Positions 11,701-21,900 of a stretch of DNA of 64,000 nt are shown one piece after another. The position numbers were made by a program, and so were the translations under genes. The stretch covers positions 20,493,725-20,557,724 of the forward strand of contig OX419344.1 of assembly GCA_948470475.1 (NCBI GenBank). The letters are read 5' to 3'. The stretch is from Galaxea fascicularis (lineage: Eukaryota; Cnidaria; Anthozoa; Scleractinia; Euphylliidae). Every line of letters begins with the position of its first letter. Position 1 is the first letter of the stretch. The notes under the pieces were generated by a model, which was not told the DNA's origin, ran no database searches, and saw nothing but the letters and a program-made list of their open reading frames with translations.

Positions 11701-13164
11701 TTGGCGATCGTTTCCTATATTCTCGTGGCGATCTCTCTGCATGATCTTAGGAGAAATAACATGCTGATCATTGCAAAATTAGGTGCAGTCTTAACACTCA
11801 TGATGGCAGAAATTATGAATCTGATATCTCACTCTCTTTCCTTTCCTTTCTCGTTTCGTTTCGTTTCCTTGATTTCCTTGTCTTTCTTTTACTGTGTCTT
11901 TTTCCTTATTCCTTCTTTCCCATTTTTCTGGCGTGTTGAATGTTAACTCTAAACTTTTAACATTTTAAGCATGGTTTTGTAAATCAACAATGAACTTACC
12001 TTTAACGATTAATTTTTGCTCTCCATTAAATTATCTTGTTTTCCATCAGGTTCCTTTGAATGATATGTTTGGATATTCCACGGACCTGCGATCTCAAACA
12101 CAGGTAATAAACCCTATAAAATCGTAAGATCAAAATTTAGAGCCTCATTTTTTGCCCCTACACATTTCCTATCGAAGCAATAGGCAGAGGTTGTTAAGAT
12201 ATCAAGCAGGTGTTCTTGTGTGACGCTGTGTCTCTTGACCTCTGTTTTATAAATTTGATGACGGATCACTCTTACGGTTTAAGGGTGAAAATCGTTCTTT
12301 GGCAAGACGGACTGGGAGTAGAGCACCTCGTCAGTCCACCAATTAACCCAGAAAAAGAACTAGCTCAGTGTGGTTTAAATAAAAAAAAGTTATTTATAAA
12401 TGTACCGTGTTTCTATCGAGTTATAGAAACACGAGTTGAAGTTTGGGAGAACGAGAAATGCTATGGGAAAACGAGCCGCAGGTCAGTGTTTCCACAGCTT
12501 TTTTGAGTCCTCCCAAACTTTCACGAGTGTTTCTATAACTCCATAGAAACACGGAGAACATGTTTTCTATTTCTGTTAGAAAACACAGCGACGAAAAAAA
12601 GGAAACTTGTTAACATTGATTATCAAAATGTAAATTCTCTTTGCTCGCGTCGTCATTACGTCAACCGCTCGTGCTGGTTCTGTGTTTCTGTCGAGCTATA
12701 GAAACACGATTTCTAACCAATCAGCGCGCGTATTTTCTTAGGACTGTTTTCTAAAGCGCTTTATACAGTAAAAGAAGAAAATAAAATGATAAAACTTACA
12801 TTACTTAAGAAATAAAATACCGTTTAAAAATATAAGTTTTCAGAGATGACTTAGAAGTACTGACGCCGGAGCTACGCCTAAATAAGCTAGGAAGACATGT
12901 CCATAACTTGGGGTACATACAGAGAATGGACGGTCTCCATAAGTTTTCAGATTTGATGGATGACATCTTCATGACAGTTCTAGTCAACGTTCTTTACAGT
13001 ACGACAGTTTCTGTTGGAATAAAAACACCGTTTTCATTCACTTATAGGGCAAAGGGGAGTTCGCAATGGAGTACAGCAAATACTTAGCTGCCTCACAGCA
13101 AGTGCAATCTGAACTCATGGAGAAATTTGATCTGGAAAGACTCAAGAAAGCTAAGTCGAGATAA
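2764..13164 (+). CDS. GFM1: mitochondrial elongation factor G, 3' part (11 exons)
   Basis: This is the C-terminal 278 residues of mitochondrial EF-G1, the GTPase that moves tRNAs and mRNA through the mitochondrial ribosome. Exons: 2764-2829, 3806-3853, 4441-4523, 5496-5565, 6167-6259, 6905-6980, 10265-10333, 11175-11248, 11435-11521, 12050-12103 and 13048-13164 (TAA). All introns are GT-AG and the phases agree through the 837 coding bases. Recognisable blocks in family order are [62 protein letters not shown] and [15 protein letters not shown]; these are the C-terminal domains III-V. The GTPase domain is upstream of the window. The largest intron (6981-10264) holds an antisense methyltransferase gene. 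The C-terminus is lysine-rich. An AATAAA at 14079-14084 is a possible but distant polyadenylation signal. Confidence 0.95.
4600..4745 (+). repeat. 145-bp dispersed repeat, possible retroelement 3' end
   Basis: The stretch contains TGATGATGACTTCCGCTCAG, then GTTGTCGAAACGTCAG and CACTCACCCGGACGATTG. It is about 93% identical by eye to the reverse complement of 47962-48115. It lies just after the GFM1 exon 4441-4523. Its wording resembles the 3' ends of Penelope-like or other non-LTR elements; that class is a guess. Confidence 0.6.
5275..5400 (+). repeat. about 24-bp tandem minisatellite
   Basis: Four to five units on the pattern GGGACTTGCGTCTTCGTCG follow one another with substitutions, in the GFM1 intron between 4524 and 5495. 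Open frames cross it on both strands because the period is a multiple of three; they are not believed to be genes. Confidence 0.7.
6636..6783. mobile_element. fold-back MITE, copy A of the 'GATCAGTTCCAAG' family
   Basis: The left arm contains TTCCAAGTGAATTGTGGGTA, then CCAGTCCTTT and GGGGCAAATGGTC. The right arm is its reverse complement with mismatches and ends CCACTTGGAAATTATCA. Related copies are at 23216-23716 (interrupted) and 28241-28380. It sits in a GFM1 intron. Confidence 0.75.
7430..7800 (+). repeat. 105-bp minisatellite array
   Basis: The key word GCTGTACAAGGTGG recurs at a spacing of 105 bp (7531 and 7636), with a third unit shortened by about 18-20 bp. Each unit also carries GAGTCTGTGGATGAAATCC followed by TAAAGTGTGACC. 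Related units are seen at 31630-31735, about 42990-43040 and 44945-45130. It lies between GFM1 exon 6905-6980 and the 3' end of the antisense methyltransferase gene. Confidence 0.8.
8044..9135 (-). CDS. thiopurine S-methyltransferase-like protein (nested, 2 exons)
   Basis: Exon 1 is 9135-8526, followed by a GTAACT donor; exon 2 is 8243-8044, preceded by TTATCAG. They join in phase to give 269 aa. The protein is a class I SAM-dependent methyltransferase of the TPMT family, expected to methylate thiol or related small acceptors in the cytosol. The N-terminus (1-30) is Lys-rich. The SAM-binding motif I region is [19 protein letters not shown] (54-72), the acidic loop is GAEIN, and [10 protein letters not shown] (118-127) and FDAIWD (136-141) match the family core. 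The family-like end MFYHLITFK follows an unusual acidic then His-rich stretch (215-258) with nine His between 234 and 256. The whole gene lies inside the GFM1 intron 6981-10264 on the opposite strand. The human protein is 245 aa, so the extra length is this loop. Substrate is unknown. Confidence 0.9.
12404..12554. repeat. fold-back element with hairpins inside each arm
   Basis: The outer arms pair (CCGTGTTTCTATCGAG against its complement at 12540-12554, and AAGTTTGGGAGAAC against GTCCTCCCAAACTTT). Each arm also contains its own small hairpin, GTGTTTCTAT to ATAGAAACAC. A third copy of the small hairpin is at about 12681-12712, so the element may extend to about 12720. It is in the GFM1 intron between 12104 and 13047. 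Confidence 0.65.
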
Positions 13165-15306
13165 CAACAGGTTTTATACCATCCTTCCTCTTCTCTAAAG
13201 ATTTTATCAACGGAAAAGTCATGCATTCCAAGTCACGCAGCCTTGGTCACGCATTCTGGGTTTTGCAGCCCTGAGCAAAAAAGCAACGCCTGTAAATTTA
13301 CAGAGATCGATGCAGTTATTTTATTGAACAAATAAGTACTTTTATTTTCTCTCTTTGACAATTTCTCGTCGTCGCAAATCGCATTTCCCTGCCCTCCATT
13401 CAACATGGTGTGATCGTGACGAAAGGGATTGCGACGAAATGGAGTACGTTTTTCGTGCAGGATATTTTGAACTGAGGTAGCTGTAGTTTCACTGGGATTA
13501 TATTATATATTTATCGTGCCCCATTAGTTAACAAATGCACACCAAAAAATCTTGTTTCCCTCGTTGGTGTTTTATTGTTGTTGTCGTCTATGCTGTAAGG
13601 AGTAATGATGTACAAAAGGACAGCTTTAGTCTTTCGTCTGATATGTACAGAGGTACATAGCTTTCTTGGGCCATTGCATGCAGTCTTGTTGTTTTAGAAA
13701 TTAGTCCGCGTATCAATGACAAAATGCCTGGGTCCCTCAATTTTGTGTGCTTTGCTGCGCATCGTACTATCGGAAGTTAAATGCGCATAGCAATTCCGAT
13801 TAGAATGAGGAAGTACATGTCGAGGAAGAACACAGGTTGTTCTGTCGCCCGCAATGACAATGCCCCTTTCAGTCTGAATAGTAAAGGGATGGTATCCTCT
13901 TTACGTGCTCAAGCATGTCCTACTGCCAAGCTATGTGAAAACTGAGTGGCTCGATTTTTAATCGCATTTGGAGATTTTGAAATGTTCTTTGACGAAACGA
14001 GTTCTGACCGATTAAACACGAACTCCGTAGTTTGAAAAACAAAATGTACTTAGATAACTAATGAAGCAAATTTTATTGAATAAATGCCAAACAGATTTGT
14101 TGAGTAATTGTTAAGAGCACTTAAAGCACTGAAGTGACCCTTTCGACAAGTATAAGGCCCTCAAAATATGTTCTTTAGGAACCTCCCGGCCTCCGTGCAC
14201 TGGCCTTCCCGCGCCTTCTAGACCTCTTTACCGTATGCCGACTCCCGCACTTTTTCGCGTTGCTCCCGCACCCGATTAGTCACTTCTTTCGCACCTACCG
14301 TCCAGTCAAAACTCCCGCTTCCCTCCATCCCCTCTTCCTTTTTCCCCTAGGGTTTCCATCTCCCTATTCCCCTTCACTGTCTAGCTTCAGTTTATTTGAG
14401 TGATAAGTTATATAAAAGCGGTCAACTTGCCCATCTTCTTTCATCAGGGACAGTTATCTTGAAAATCAGTTGTGTTATTCGAAAAATTCGAGTTACGTTG
14501 TTTTTTGGCACTGACAACGTAGCATGGGCCAAGAACGTGACCACAAACATTTTCAGGTGAATAAGCCTCTTTTGTAATCAGGCAACCCCAGCTTTAGTGA
14601 AGTTCAAAAGCCAGGCATGTCTCGTTTACACGGCTGACATATCACGTATCCGTAGGTTACCAGAAAATTATCAGTGGACTGACTTCAGTTCTTGGCAGAC
14701 CTTTGATTCTGAAAATGCTTTCAATTTCGAAGGGAAAAGCTTTAAGATTTTGCTGGGAATCAGGAGACTTGAGAAAATGTCAGGGAAACAGAAAACAATT
14801 TTGGGATAGCAGGATGAAAATCGGTAAAATCTGTACAGGAATGTGGCCAAAAAATCGAAAGGATGTTATTTAGACGTATTTACACAGAGTTGTGTTCAAG
14901 CAGGTTTCTTACAGCTGTCACTCCCCGTAAATAACCATAATGTCGTATAAAGATATTAAAATAATCTAAACTTGTGTTACAACTTTAGTAAACGTTGTTT
15001 TTGCTTAAATTACACTACGGAAAGTGCTGTACTTAATAAATCTAACTACAGATCCCAATACAAGAAATTATTTCTTGTACATTATTGTTTTACACTGTCC
15101 ACCATGAGGAAGTTAGTTATTCCAAAAATTAGTGGAGTAGCTTTTCCAACGACCACCCAGGAGTGGCCAATTTGCAATTATCGGCGAGTTCGTCCACGCA
15201 AAACTGGCCGGTAGGAGCTCGTATCAGCTCAATAATTCTACAGCTGTTTAGATTTAGTATTCCGTTGTTCCTTTGAATTTCGCTGGCTTAAAAGAGAAAC
15301 AAGCTC
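13165..15306. other. intergenic / GFM1 3' region
   Basis: No gene was recognised. The GFM1 3' UTR must start at 13165. AATAAA at 14079-14084 is the only clear polyadenylation hexamer noticed. A TATA-like TATATAAAAG lies near 14408, and a short frame follows at 14582-14809, but it resembles no family and its only nearby donor would need a 25-bp intron. Confidence 0.4.
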
Positions 15307-15846
15307 TCAAGCGTGCATCGGGCGCACGATGATTTCCTGTCTCGCCCTCTTGCCTTCTTCTCGCTTTTGCTTCCTCAGCCATTCGCCATGGGCCACGGAA
15401 AAGGCATTGGAGAGTGCGAAACACGCTTCTTTTGCCATATCTTCGGTCTTAAAGGCAAATACATGACACTGTAGATCACCGTCACAATCCACGATGAAAG
15501 AAAATATCAACTGATTTCGTACATCCGTCGAGCAGAAAGCGACGTGGTCCAACTCATAACGTGCCTCTTTCGTGCTTCCTTTCCCCATCACCGTAAGTCC
15601 ACGTGAGATATTGGGCGATATCACAAGCGTAACTTTTTGCTGTGTACTCTTGCTCGGAACAACTCTGTGAATTTTATCCACACATCTTGCGCTTATTTCA
15701 TGGCCTCTCTCTGGTTTGAACATCACATCGAGCTGGGTCATTCCAAGATAGCTTGCAGTGAAGCTAGGTTCTTCGTTGTTTAGTTCGTAATAACCCCTTC
15801 TTTTCTCAGACGAGAATTTCCTTGTTGGGGCTTTAGAGTTTGCCAT
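15307..15846 (-). CDS. single-exon PTB/PID-domain protein
   Basis: A 179-aa protein in one exon. The start chosen is the ATG at 15846 in AAAATGG context; the frame stays open upstream to about 15950 but has no other ATG. A phosphotyrosine-binding (PTB/PID) fold is suggested by ASYLGMTQLD (31-40), where YLG is the usual first strand, then VTLVISPNISRGLTVMG, LDHVAFCSTDVRNQLIFSFI, DLQCHVFAFK, and a final helix EACFALSNAFSVAHGEWLRK. Such domains bind NPxY-type peptides in receptor tails and act as cytoplasmic adaptors. The tail after the domain is basic (KQKREEGKRARQ). No other domain is present. It is related in style to PID1/FAM43/numb-like PTB proteins, but I cannot place it in one. Lack of introns sets it apart from its neighbours and may mean retrocopy origin. 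Confidence 0.8.
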   Translation of the reverse strand: MANSKAPTRKFSSEKRRGYYELNNEEPSFTASYLGMTQLDVMFKPERGHEISARCVDKIHRVVPSKSTQQKVTLVISPNISRGLTVMGKGSTKEARYELDHVAFCSTDVRNQLIFSFIVDCDGDLQCHVFAFKTEDMAKEACFALSNAFSVAHGEWLRKQKREEGKRARQEIIVRPMHA

Positions 15847-16466
15847 TTTAACAGTTGTCCTCTTTTTCTCGAGACACAATGCTTTCGGTGACCTTGTGCC
15901 CTCAGAGAAAGACAATAGAGAAGCTCTAATAGACTGTTTCAGGTTACTACTGTTTTGTTAGGAGTGAAACTTGAGATGTTGCTTTTTACAGGCACTTAAA
16001 AGTTAAGTGACCGAGTGGGTGATTGTCACTTAGTTAAATAATAAAACAAAAATAAAATATTTAAACATCATTAAAACCGGCCAGGGTGTTCATTAGGCGT
16101 CGGAGATCGGCGTATTCTCCGGCTAAATTCCGATGGCCTGTAGCAGCCTTGAAGGTAATTGTTTGTCTGAGTGGCCAGATTCCCCTGTTACTTTATAATA
16201 TTCTCCTGCTACTTAACAGTTCTTAATGAAACCCTAAAAAACAACAGGTTCCAGAGTGCAAAACAAAGCGGCCCCAATATCTTGCTGATCTGCGATCAGT
16301 TCACCTCCCCCGGGAAACAAGTAAAGGGTGGAAGAGGTAATGAAAAGGGTTGTTTCTTCGCCTGCTTTTTCTCTTCGCCTCGCAGGTTAAAAAAAACGCT
16401 CCATCGCATGTTATTAACTGATGGGCTCCCGCTTGTCCGTAGTCATGATTTGCCTTCTGGTTGAAT

Positions 16467-16660
16467 TGGGGTGGGGGGGGGGGAAGAGGAGGAGGGGGAG
16501 AGGGGGTGGTTGATATGCCTTTGTCATAAATTCCTGGTTATTCTCTAGTCTACCCTTTGGCTCGCTAGTATTTGGTTTTGAGTTCTTGGGAAAGGGGTGC
16601 TGATAGGCTTGGGCAAGGGAGGGGGTGGGGGGGGGGGGGGGAGAGGGTGGCGAGATGTTG
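16467..16660 (+). repeat. two G-rich/purine tracts
   Basis: Runs of G with A interruptions occur at about 16467-16508 and 16615-16650, the second with an unbroken run of about 15 G. Both have the composition for G-quadruplexes. Comparable pure runs occur at 37247-37262 (C) and about 37448-37464 (G). Run lengths in such tracts are often inaccurate in assemblies. Confidence 0.7.
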
Positions 16661-16816
16661 GTTAGGTGGTGGGAAAGCTGATGATGTGGATTCGATCCTA
16701 TTTCCTATGCCGATGGGAACGCCTATGGTCTCCTTTAGGAGCTTCCTTGCAGCATGTAAGGTCTCACTGGACCGGACCACTAATATTTCAAACATTCAAT
16801 TATTACTAATGATATA

Positions 16817-17315
16817 CAGTCGAACCTCCACTAACGGCCACCTCTGTATAACGGCCATTTATTTTTGTCCCGGCGGACGGTCCTTACGTTCGCTCTTGTT
16901 TTAACCTCTCTAAAATGGCCAACTCTCCACAACGGCAACGGCCACTAAAGCGCTTACCAACTGCCAAAGTAACCTCTCGAAAACGGCCAGTTAATAAATG
17001 ACAGTGTGTGCAGTGTATCGTAAAAGGTCATGTTGACTGCTGGAGGAACGAAGTTAGAAATGAGCTACTCGAAGTACCTGATATAAGCGACGAAGACGTC
17101 ACTGCTGCGGAAGACGAAGCTGATGCAAACTGATGAACTTACGTTTACTTCGTTTTGTTTTATTATTTTTCTTCACATTTTGATTGTGTTACGTATTCTT
17201 ATGCTATATAGGTAGGGGTGTCATATGACACCATTGCCTCCCCATAATGGCCACCTCTTCATAACGGCTACTTTCCTCTGTCCCCAGGGTGGCTGTTATG
17301 GAGAGGTTCGACTAG
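16817..17315 (+). mobile_element. pogo/Tigger-like DNA transposon remnant
   Basis: The left end CAGTCGAACCTCCACTAACG follows a TA. The right end is an imperfect inverted copy ending GGTTCGACTAG before another TA. Both ends repeat 'AACGGCCA'-type words, as in Tigger-like elements with TA target sites. Inside, 17042-17133 reads in one frame as CWRNEVRNELLEVPDISDED, then an acidic tail and a stop, matching the acidic C-terminal end usual for pogo-type transposases. The rest of the transposase is missing, so this is an internally deleted copy. Confidence 0.75.
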
Positions 17316-17784
17316 TATGTTATGGTTCAATTTTATCCTTCGTTTAAATTTTCTTTTCACAAGCCTTTTTTTTTTTTATTATCAGGACGTAATAATTAGC
17401 ACGATTATATGCAATTTTTTTTAAATTTAATTTTCCTGGTTTCAGAGCCACCTTAAATTTAAAAATTTATCATCGTTGTGAAGGCGCCTTTTTTAAAAGG
17501 TATCAAAATGTTGGAACTCGATGCACCAATAACTGGCCAACAATAAGAATATTAAAGTGCACAGAGCTAGTTTTTAGTTATTCGCTTCTGCTAAAGCTAA
17601 AATTAAGGTTTTTCAAACACGTTATACTGTTACTCTGGTAACCTGTTATGTCAAGAGAATTGCCATAGACAAGTACAGTTTACCAGAAATTGGGTATTGA
17701 TTAATACCACTGGCAGTATTGACCTTTTAATTTTAAGAATTATTGAATGATGCATATCACTGAAAGAAATCGTATGTGAACTGC

Positions 17785-17882
17785 GGATATGAAATCAAAT
17801 GAAGAATGATCGTCGCAGTTATTATCGCAATTTTTACAATTGCGATCATAACTTCGACGATCATTCTTCATTTGATTTAAGA
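17785..17882. repeat. inverted pair of the SINE tail
   Basis: ATGAAATCAAATGAAGAATG at about 17789 faces the reverse copy CATTCTTCATTTGATTTAAG at about 17862, with a short spacer containing two GCGAT-type words. The arms are the same tail word as at about 260-290 and 18180-18205, so two tails have ended up head-to-head or the family itself is palindromic. Confidence 0.6.
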
Positions 17883-18129
17883 ATTATCGCAAGAAAAAGC
17901 TAGAAACAGTTGTTGTGTTTCGTTCACTGGGAAATTCGTGTTAAAACAGCTGACGGTTTCCACAGGACAATAAAAAAAAAGACAAAACAATTGTAGGTGG
18001 CACAGAAATGCATAAAAAATGTTGTACTTATTGTATCATTCTCTCCTGCATCCATGGACCGCACAGGGGGAGGGACGAGGGAGCCAGGGCGGCCCACTTT
18101 TCGTGGAAACAATAATTTAGTATGTCCCG

Positions 18130-18260
18130 AATTTTTTTCCAGGCTTCTTTGCGCAGTTGCTTAAATTGCGTTCACAACTGCGAGGATCATCCTTCATTTG
18201 ATTTCATTTCAGCAGTTCCGTGTATGATTTATTTCATATACATCATTGACAATGTTAGAA
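18130..18260 (+). repeat. SINE tail copy
   Basis: The segment GGCTTCTTTGCGCAGTTGC through GCGAGGATCATCCTTC and ATTTGATTTCATTTCAGC is the best preserved copy of the tail that also appears at 230-290. The tRNA-like head is not visible here. Confidence 0.55.
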
Positions 18261-18939
18261 AATTGCATTTCCATAATTGAAAAGAACTTTCACGGGATAA
18301 CAGTGGTCGGAAAAACCTGGCGGACCTCGCGGGAAAACAGCCAACTCTAAAGAAATAAGTCTTATGAATTAAACCGAGTTATATGCGTTTTACCCATTTT
18401 TAGAGTCGGGCTTTTTTCTTTCCATCAAGCCCATTCGTAAATTATATTCATTTTTGTTTTGTTTTGTTTTGCTAATGAAATGCAGTGAACGAAGCGGACG
18501 GAAAGGACCCAAGGCGAGATTCTTCAGTCTGTCACGTGGTTCGCACTCTCTTCGATTGCGTGACACAGAGCGTTACCAGGTTCTGACCGTCTGTCTTGAG
18601 AAAATGCTAATTTCGACTATCAGCAGTCGAGACCAATGTATTGTTCGTCAAGATTACACGTTTCGAAAAGTCAGCTGTTCCTTGAAGATCGCATACAATA
18701 CCATGAAATTAGTCGGAGAATATTTCGAGCTCGCCTCATTTTACAGATACACAGGAACTCGAATGGTCGACTGGTGTCCTTCTGGTGTTAAATACGAGGC
18801 CTTTTTTTATTGGGCAATCCGCAAGTCCTTAGGGATAAATACATCCGGATATAAACGTGAATTAGTCTCTTGAAATTTCACGGAAGAGGAACGTTGTGAT
18901 CCGTAAATCTAAGTCTTCGAAATCGCTAGACCATTGAAG

Positions 18940-18960
18940 CACAAACATGGCCGCCATGAG
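18940..18960 (+). promoter_or_regulatory. start-codon region with YY1-like motif
   Basis: The TXNDC16 start ATG sits in ACATGGCCGCCATGAG; the reverse strand reads CATGGCGGCC, close to the YY1 core often found just downstream of animal transcription starts. A second in-frame ATG follows at 18956. Function is inferred from the motif alone. Confidence 0.35.
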
Positions 18961-21900
18961 ATGGTGTTGTAGTACACAATTTTTGCTTTCACTTTGTTTT
19001 GTTTCTTCACTTGCGTTTCCAAACCAAGTGAGAGAGCTGACCTCAAACGATATTAACAATATAGGAAAAATCGCGAACAAGGATTTTATTGCAGTGTTCT
19101 TTGACAAACCAGGTACTTACGTAATACGAATTCATTTATTTCATTTTCTTTTTACAGTATAATATGCTTTAATTGTTCATTGTAAGCTTATTATCGATGC
19201 GAACTCAATTTCCCTTCGGTTGCACTTCCATATACACCTGTATGTTGAATTGAACCATCATTTAAACTTACGTTTCTAACATCTAGCAATCAGAAAATCA
19301 TATCCAAAGTTTGCAAGAGAATTTGCCAAGTCGTCTAAAGTGTTGGGATCATTTGGTTTCGAATTAGCAAAGGTGAGAAACTGATTATCTGTTTTAAGCT
19401 TTATATTTTGGAAGTAAAGTAGTAATTTTAAGATTACGATTTAGATCGGAAGCGATTTTGCCACATCAAAAGACCTCGTGCGCACTGTTAATATTTTAAA
19501 TAAATTTGCAATCTCTATTTATTTGTAGGTGGACTGTCCTGAACAATCGCAATCGCTTTCTGAGTGTTCCAAAGATAAAGTCCATGTTTACAGGTAATAA
19601 ACACGAGATTATTAGCCTCTGGTCATACCATATTTAATGTATCAATTGAAACATGTTTTTGAAGTTGTTTTCGTGTTTTAGGAAGTCGTTTACGTTGATC
19701 ATCTCTCTCGTATTGTATTGTTGAAGCCAGTATTAATGGTCGATTACTCAAAACTAATTTCCATTCAATATCAAATTCTAACCTTAGCGCTTTGTTACTC
19801 TGTTTATTTATCAGGAATGGCTATTCAAGCGCCGTAGAGGAAGTTGACATTAGTTACCTTTTTGATGTACATTCGATCATTGCTAACTTCCTTCAGTAAG
19901 TTCATATTTGAGCATTAAAAAAATCGTAAAAATCAACCACACAATTTTAAAATTTGTTTTAAATTTTAATAAAACCATTATCATCTCGATCTTGGAAAAC
20001 GATACATGTGTTACTCTATTAATTTTAATATGGAAGACTACCGGTAACAGCTTCCGTGTATTTGCATTTTTAATTATTATTTTAAAGGTTTTATTTTATT
20101 GGTTTTTTAATAAAATCCTGGCAGATGTGAATTTTAAAGTTAAAAGTGCTTGAGTTACTGTATGGTTGCTATATGGGCCAAGATTGAGTTATTATCTGAT
20201 AATAATTAACATTACTGAATGTAATTCACACAAGATAGTGGAGTTTATGCTGATAACATGTCTGGAAAAAAATCATGCCACATGTGTAATGGAGAGCTAT
20301 AAATTTAGCAATGAAAAAAAAAAACCTGCTAATGCTGTAATTATTTGATGTTTATTCCAACGTGTTTAAGTTGTAAAGTGTGCAATTAAAGCTACTCCTT
20401 TTTAATTTAGTTCCTTTCTCCCAGGCAGGAAATATAGGACCAGGTGTGCATTTAAGCTATATAGGAACTAAAACTTAACTATGAATGACAAAAAATGGGC
20501 CGAATGCAAAACACTCATACTGGGCAATTAATTTTTGTTCATGAATTGAACCTATTATATGGGATTCACATTGCTGTTGTCATTGTTAAGTACTTTTCAT
20601 TTATAACCAAGAGTGAGGTGTTTGTGGGAAAATCTCAAACTGAGGCCTTGCTGTATTGCGCAAGTGATATCCTTATTTTCGAGACAATGATTGATAACAG
20701 TCTGTCCTAACAATCTTCAGGTAAAAAAAAAGCAATATAGCCTTTGAATTACCTTAAGTTTGTTTGGTTGTTGTATAATTCATAATCAGCCCATGTAGGG
20801 CATTACAAAGAACGTGTGCATTATACTTACATCGCTACAAGCACCAGCCATATAGCAATGGTAATCTCCAAATCTAGTTCATTATTGCATGTTCACTGTG
20901 TCTTTACTTCTGTTTGGTAGTTGCAAAATGCTATTTTGCAATGCGACAAATAAAGAAATCTCTCTCCTGTGGTAATAATTGTATGGCATTTTAAGCAATT
21001 TGTTTCACTGGAAGGATTTCAAACAACCTAGGTTTTTCAATGTCAAATCATAGTCAGTTGCTCAATCACAGAAAAAAAGTGCGTTACTGGTTTTTGCAAA
21101 GCAAGAACAAGGCAAGAGAAAATTTCCCTCTTAAATCTTCCATCCTCTGGAAGTTCACATACAACATTGATCTATGTTTTCAAGGCATTGTGTTGTGTTA
21201 TATAGAAAGTCTGATCTACACTGTATATGATGGCTCATCATTACAAAAATTCATTGATTTGATTGATCCAGCAATATTAGTATAGTTGTCAAGAATTCTC
21301 AATCTGACATTCTGTTTTCCCTTTTCAACCTTACATTAGCATTTCTTTGAGTGAGCAGTTCCATTACATATCTAATGATGAGGACTTGAAAGAACATCTT
21401 GCTGACAGCAAAGGGAAGAGAAATGTCCTCTTCTGTTTTGTCAAAGGACTTGGAATGAAAGGTGAGATTCATCAACATAACACTGTGGCAAGAAATATAT
21501 GGCTCATGTAGGCAGGTTGATTGTTTACAATTTGACTCATGTTTTCACCTTCTTTACTATAGAGCATCGCCAATTTTTAGAGTTGGTCTTTTATTCTGAA
21601 AGTGACACCCTCTTTGCCATGACAACAGATGATGCCATTGCAAAGAAGTATGGGTAAGTAAGGAAATGAGGAGTTGGTAGGCAGGCTTAGATTACTGTCA
21701 GGGGTGGGGAGAGACACTCGCAAACATGAAGTGACAAAGACTGATGTTTAATGTTGAGTTTTTGGGGGTTTTGTAGTACCATTTGAAGAACCAGAGCCAA
21801 AAATTAATTTGCAAATTATTTCCTTGTTATAGGGCATGAAATTAACTTTTTTTATCTGGAAATCATATGCCTTTTCAATGATATTTTTGCCAAATTTCTG

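Larger units (their letters stand above)
15847..18946. other. intergenic interval between PTB gene and TXNDC16
   Basis: It holds G-rich tracts (16467-16660), a pogo/Tigger-like transposon (16817-17315) and two SINE-tail repeats (17785-17882, 18130-18260). An open frame at 18454-18873 resembles nothing I know; it is in the probable promoter region of TXNDC16 and is not called. Confidence 0.45.

Noticed and set aside
14524..14809. ATG with myristoylation-like start (MGQERDHKHFQ) near a TATA-like box, and a following open frame
   Set aside because: Joining them would need an intron of only 25 bases; unspliced reading stops after six more codons, and neither part resembles a known protein.
18454..18873. 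139-residue plus-strand frame before TXNDC16
   Set aside because: No recognisable domain, first codon is not ATG, and it lies in the probable promoter region.
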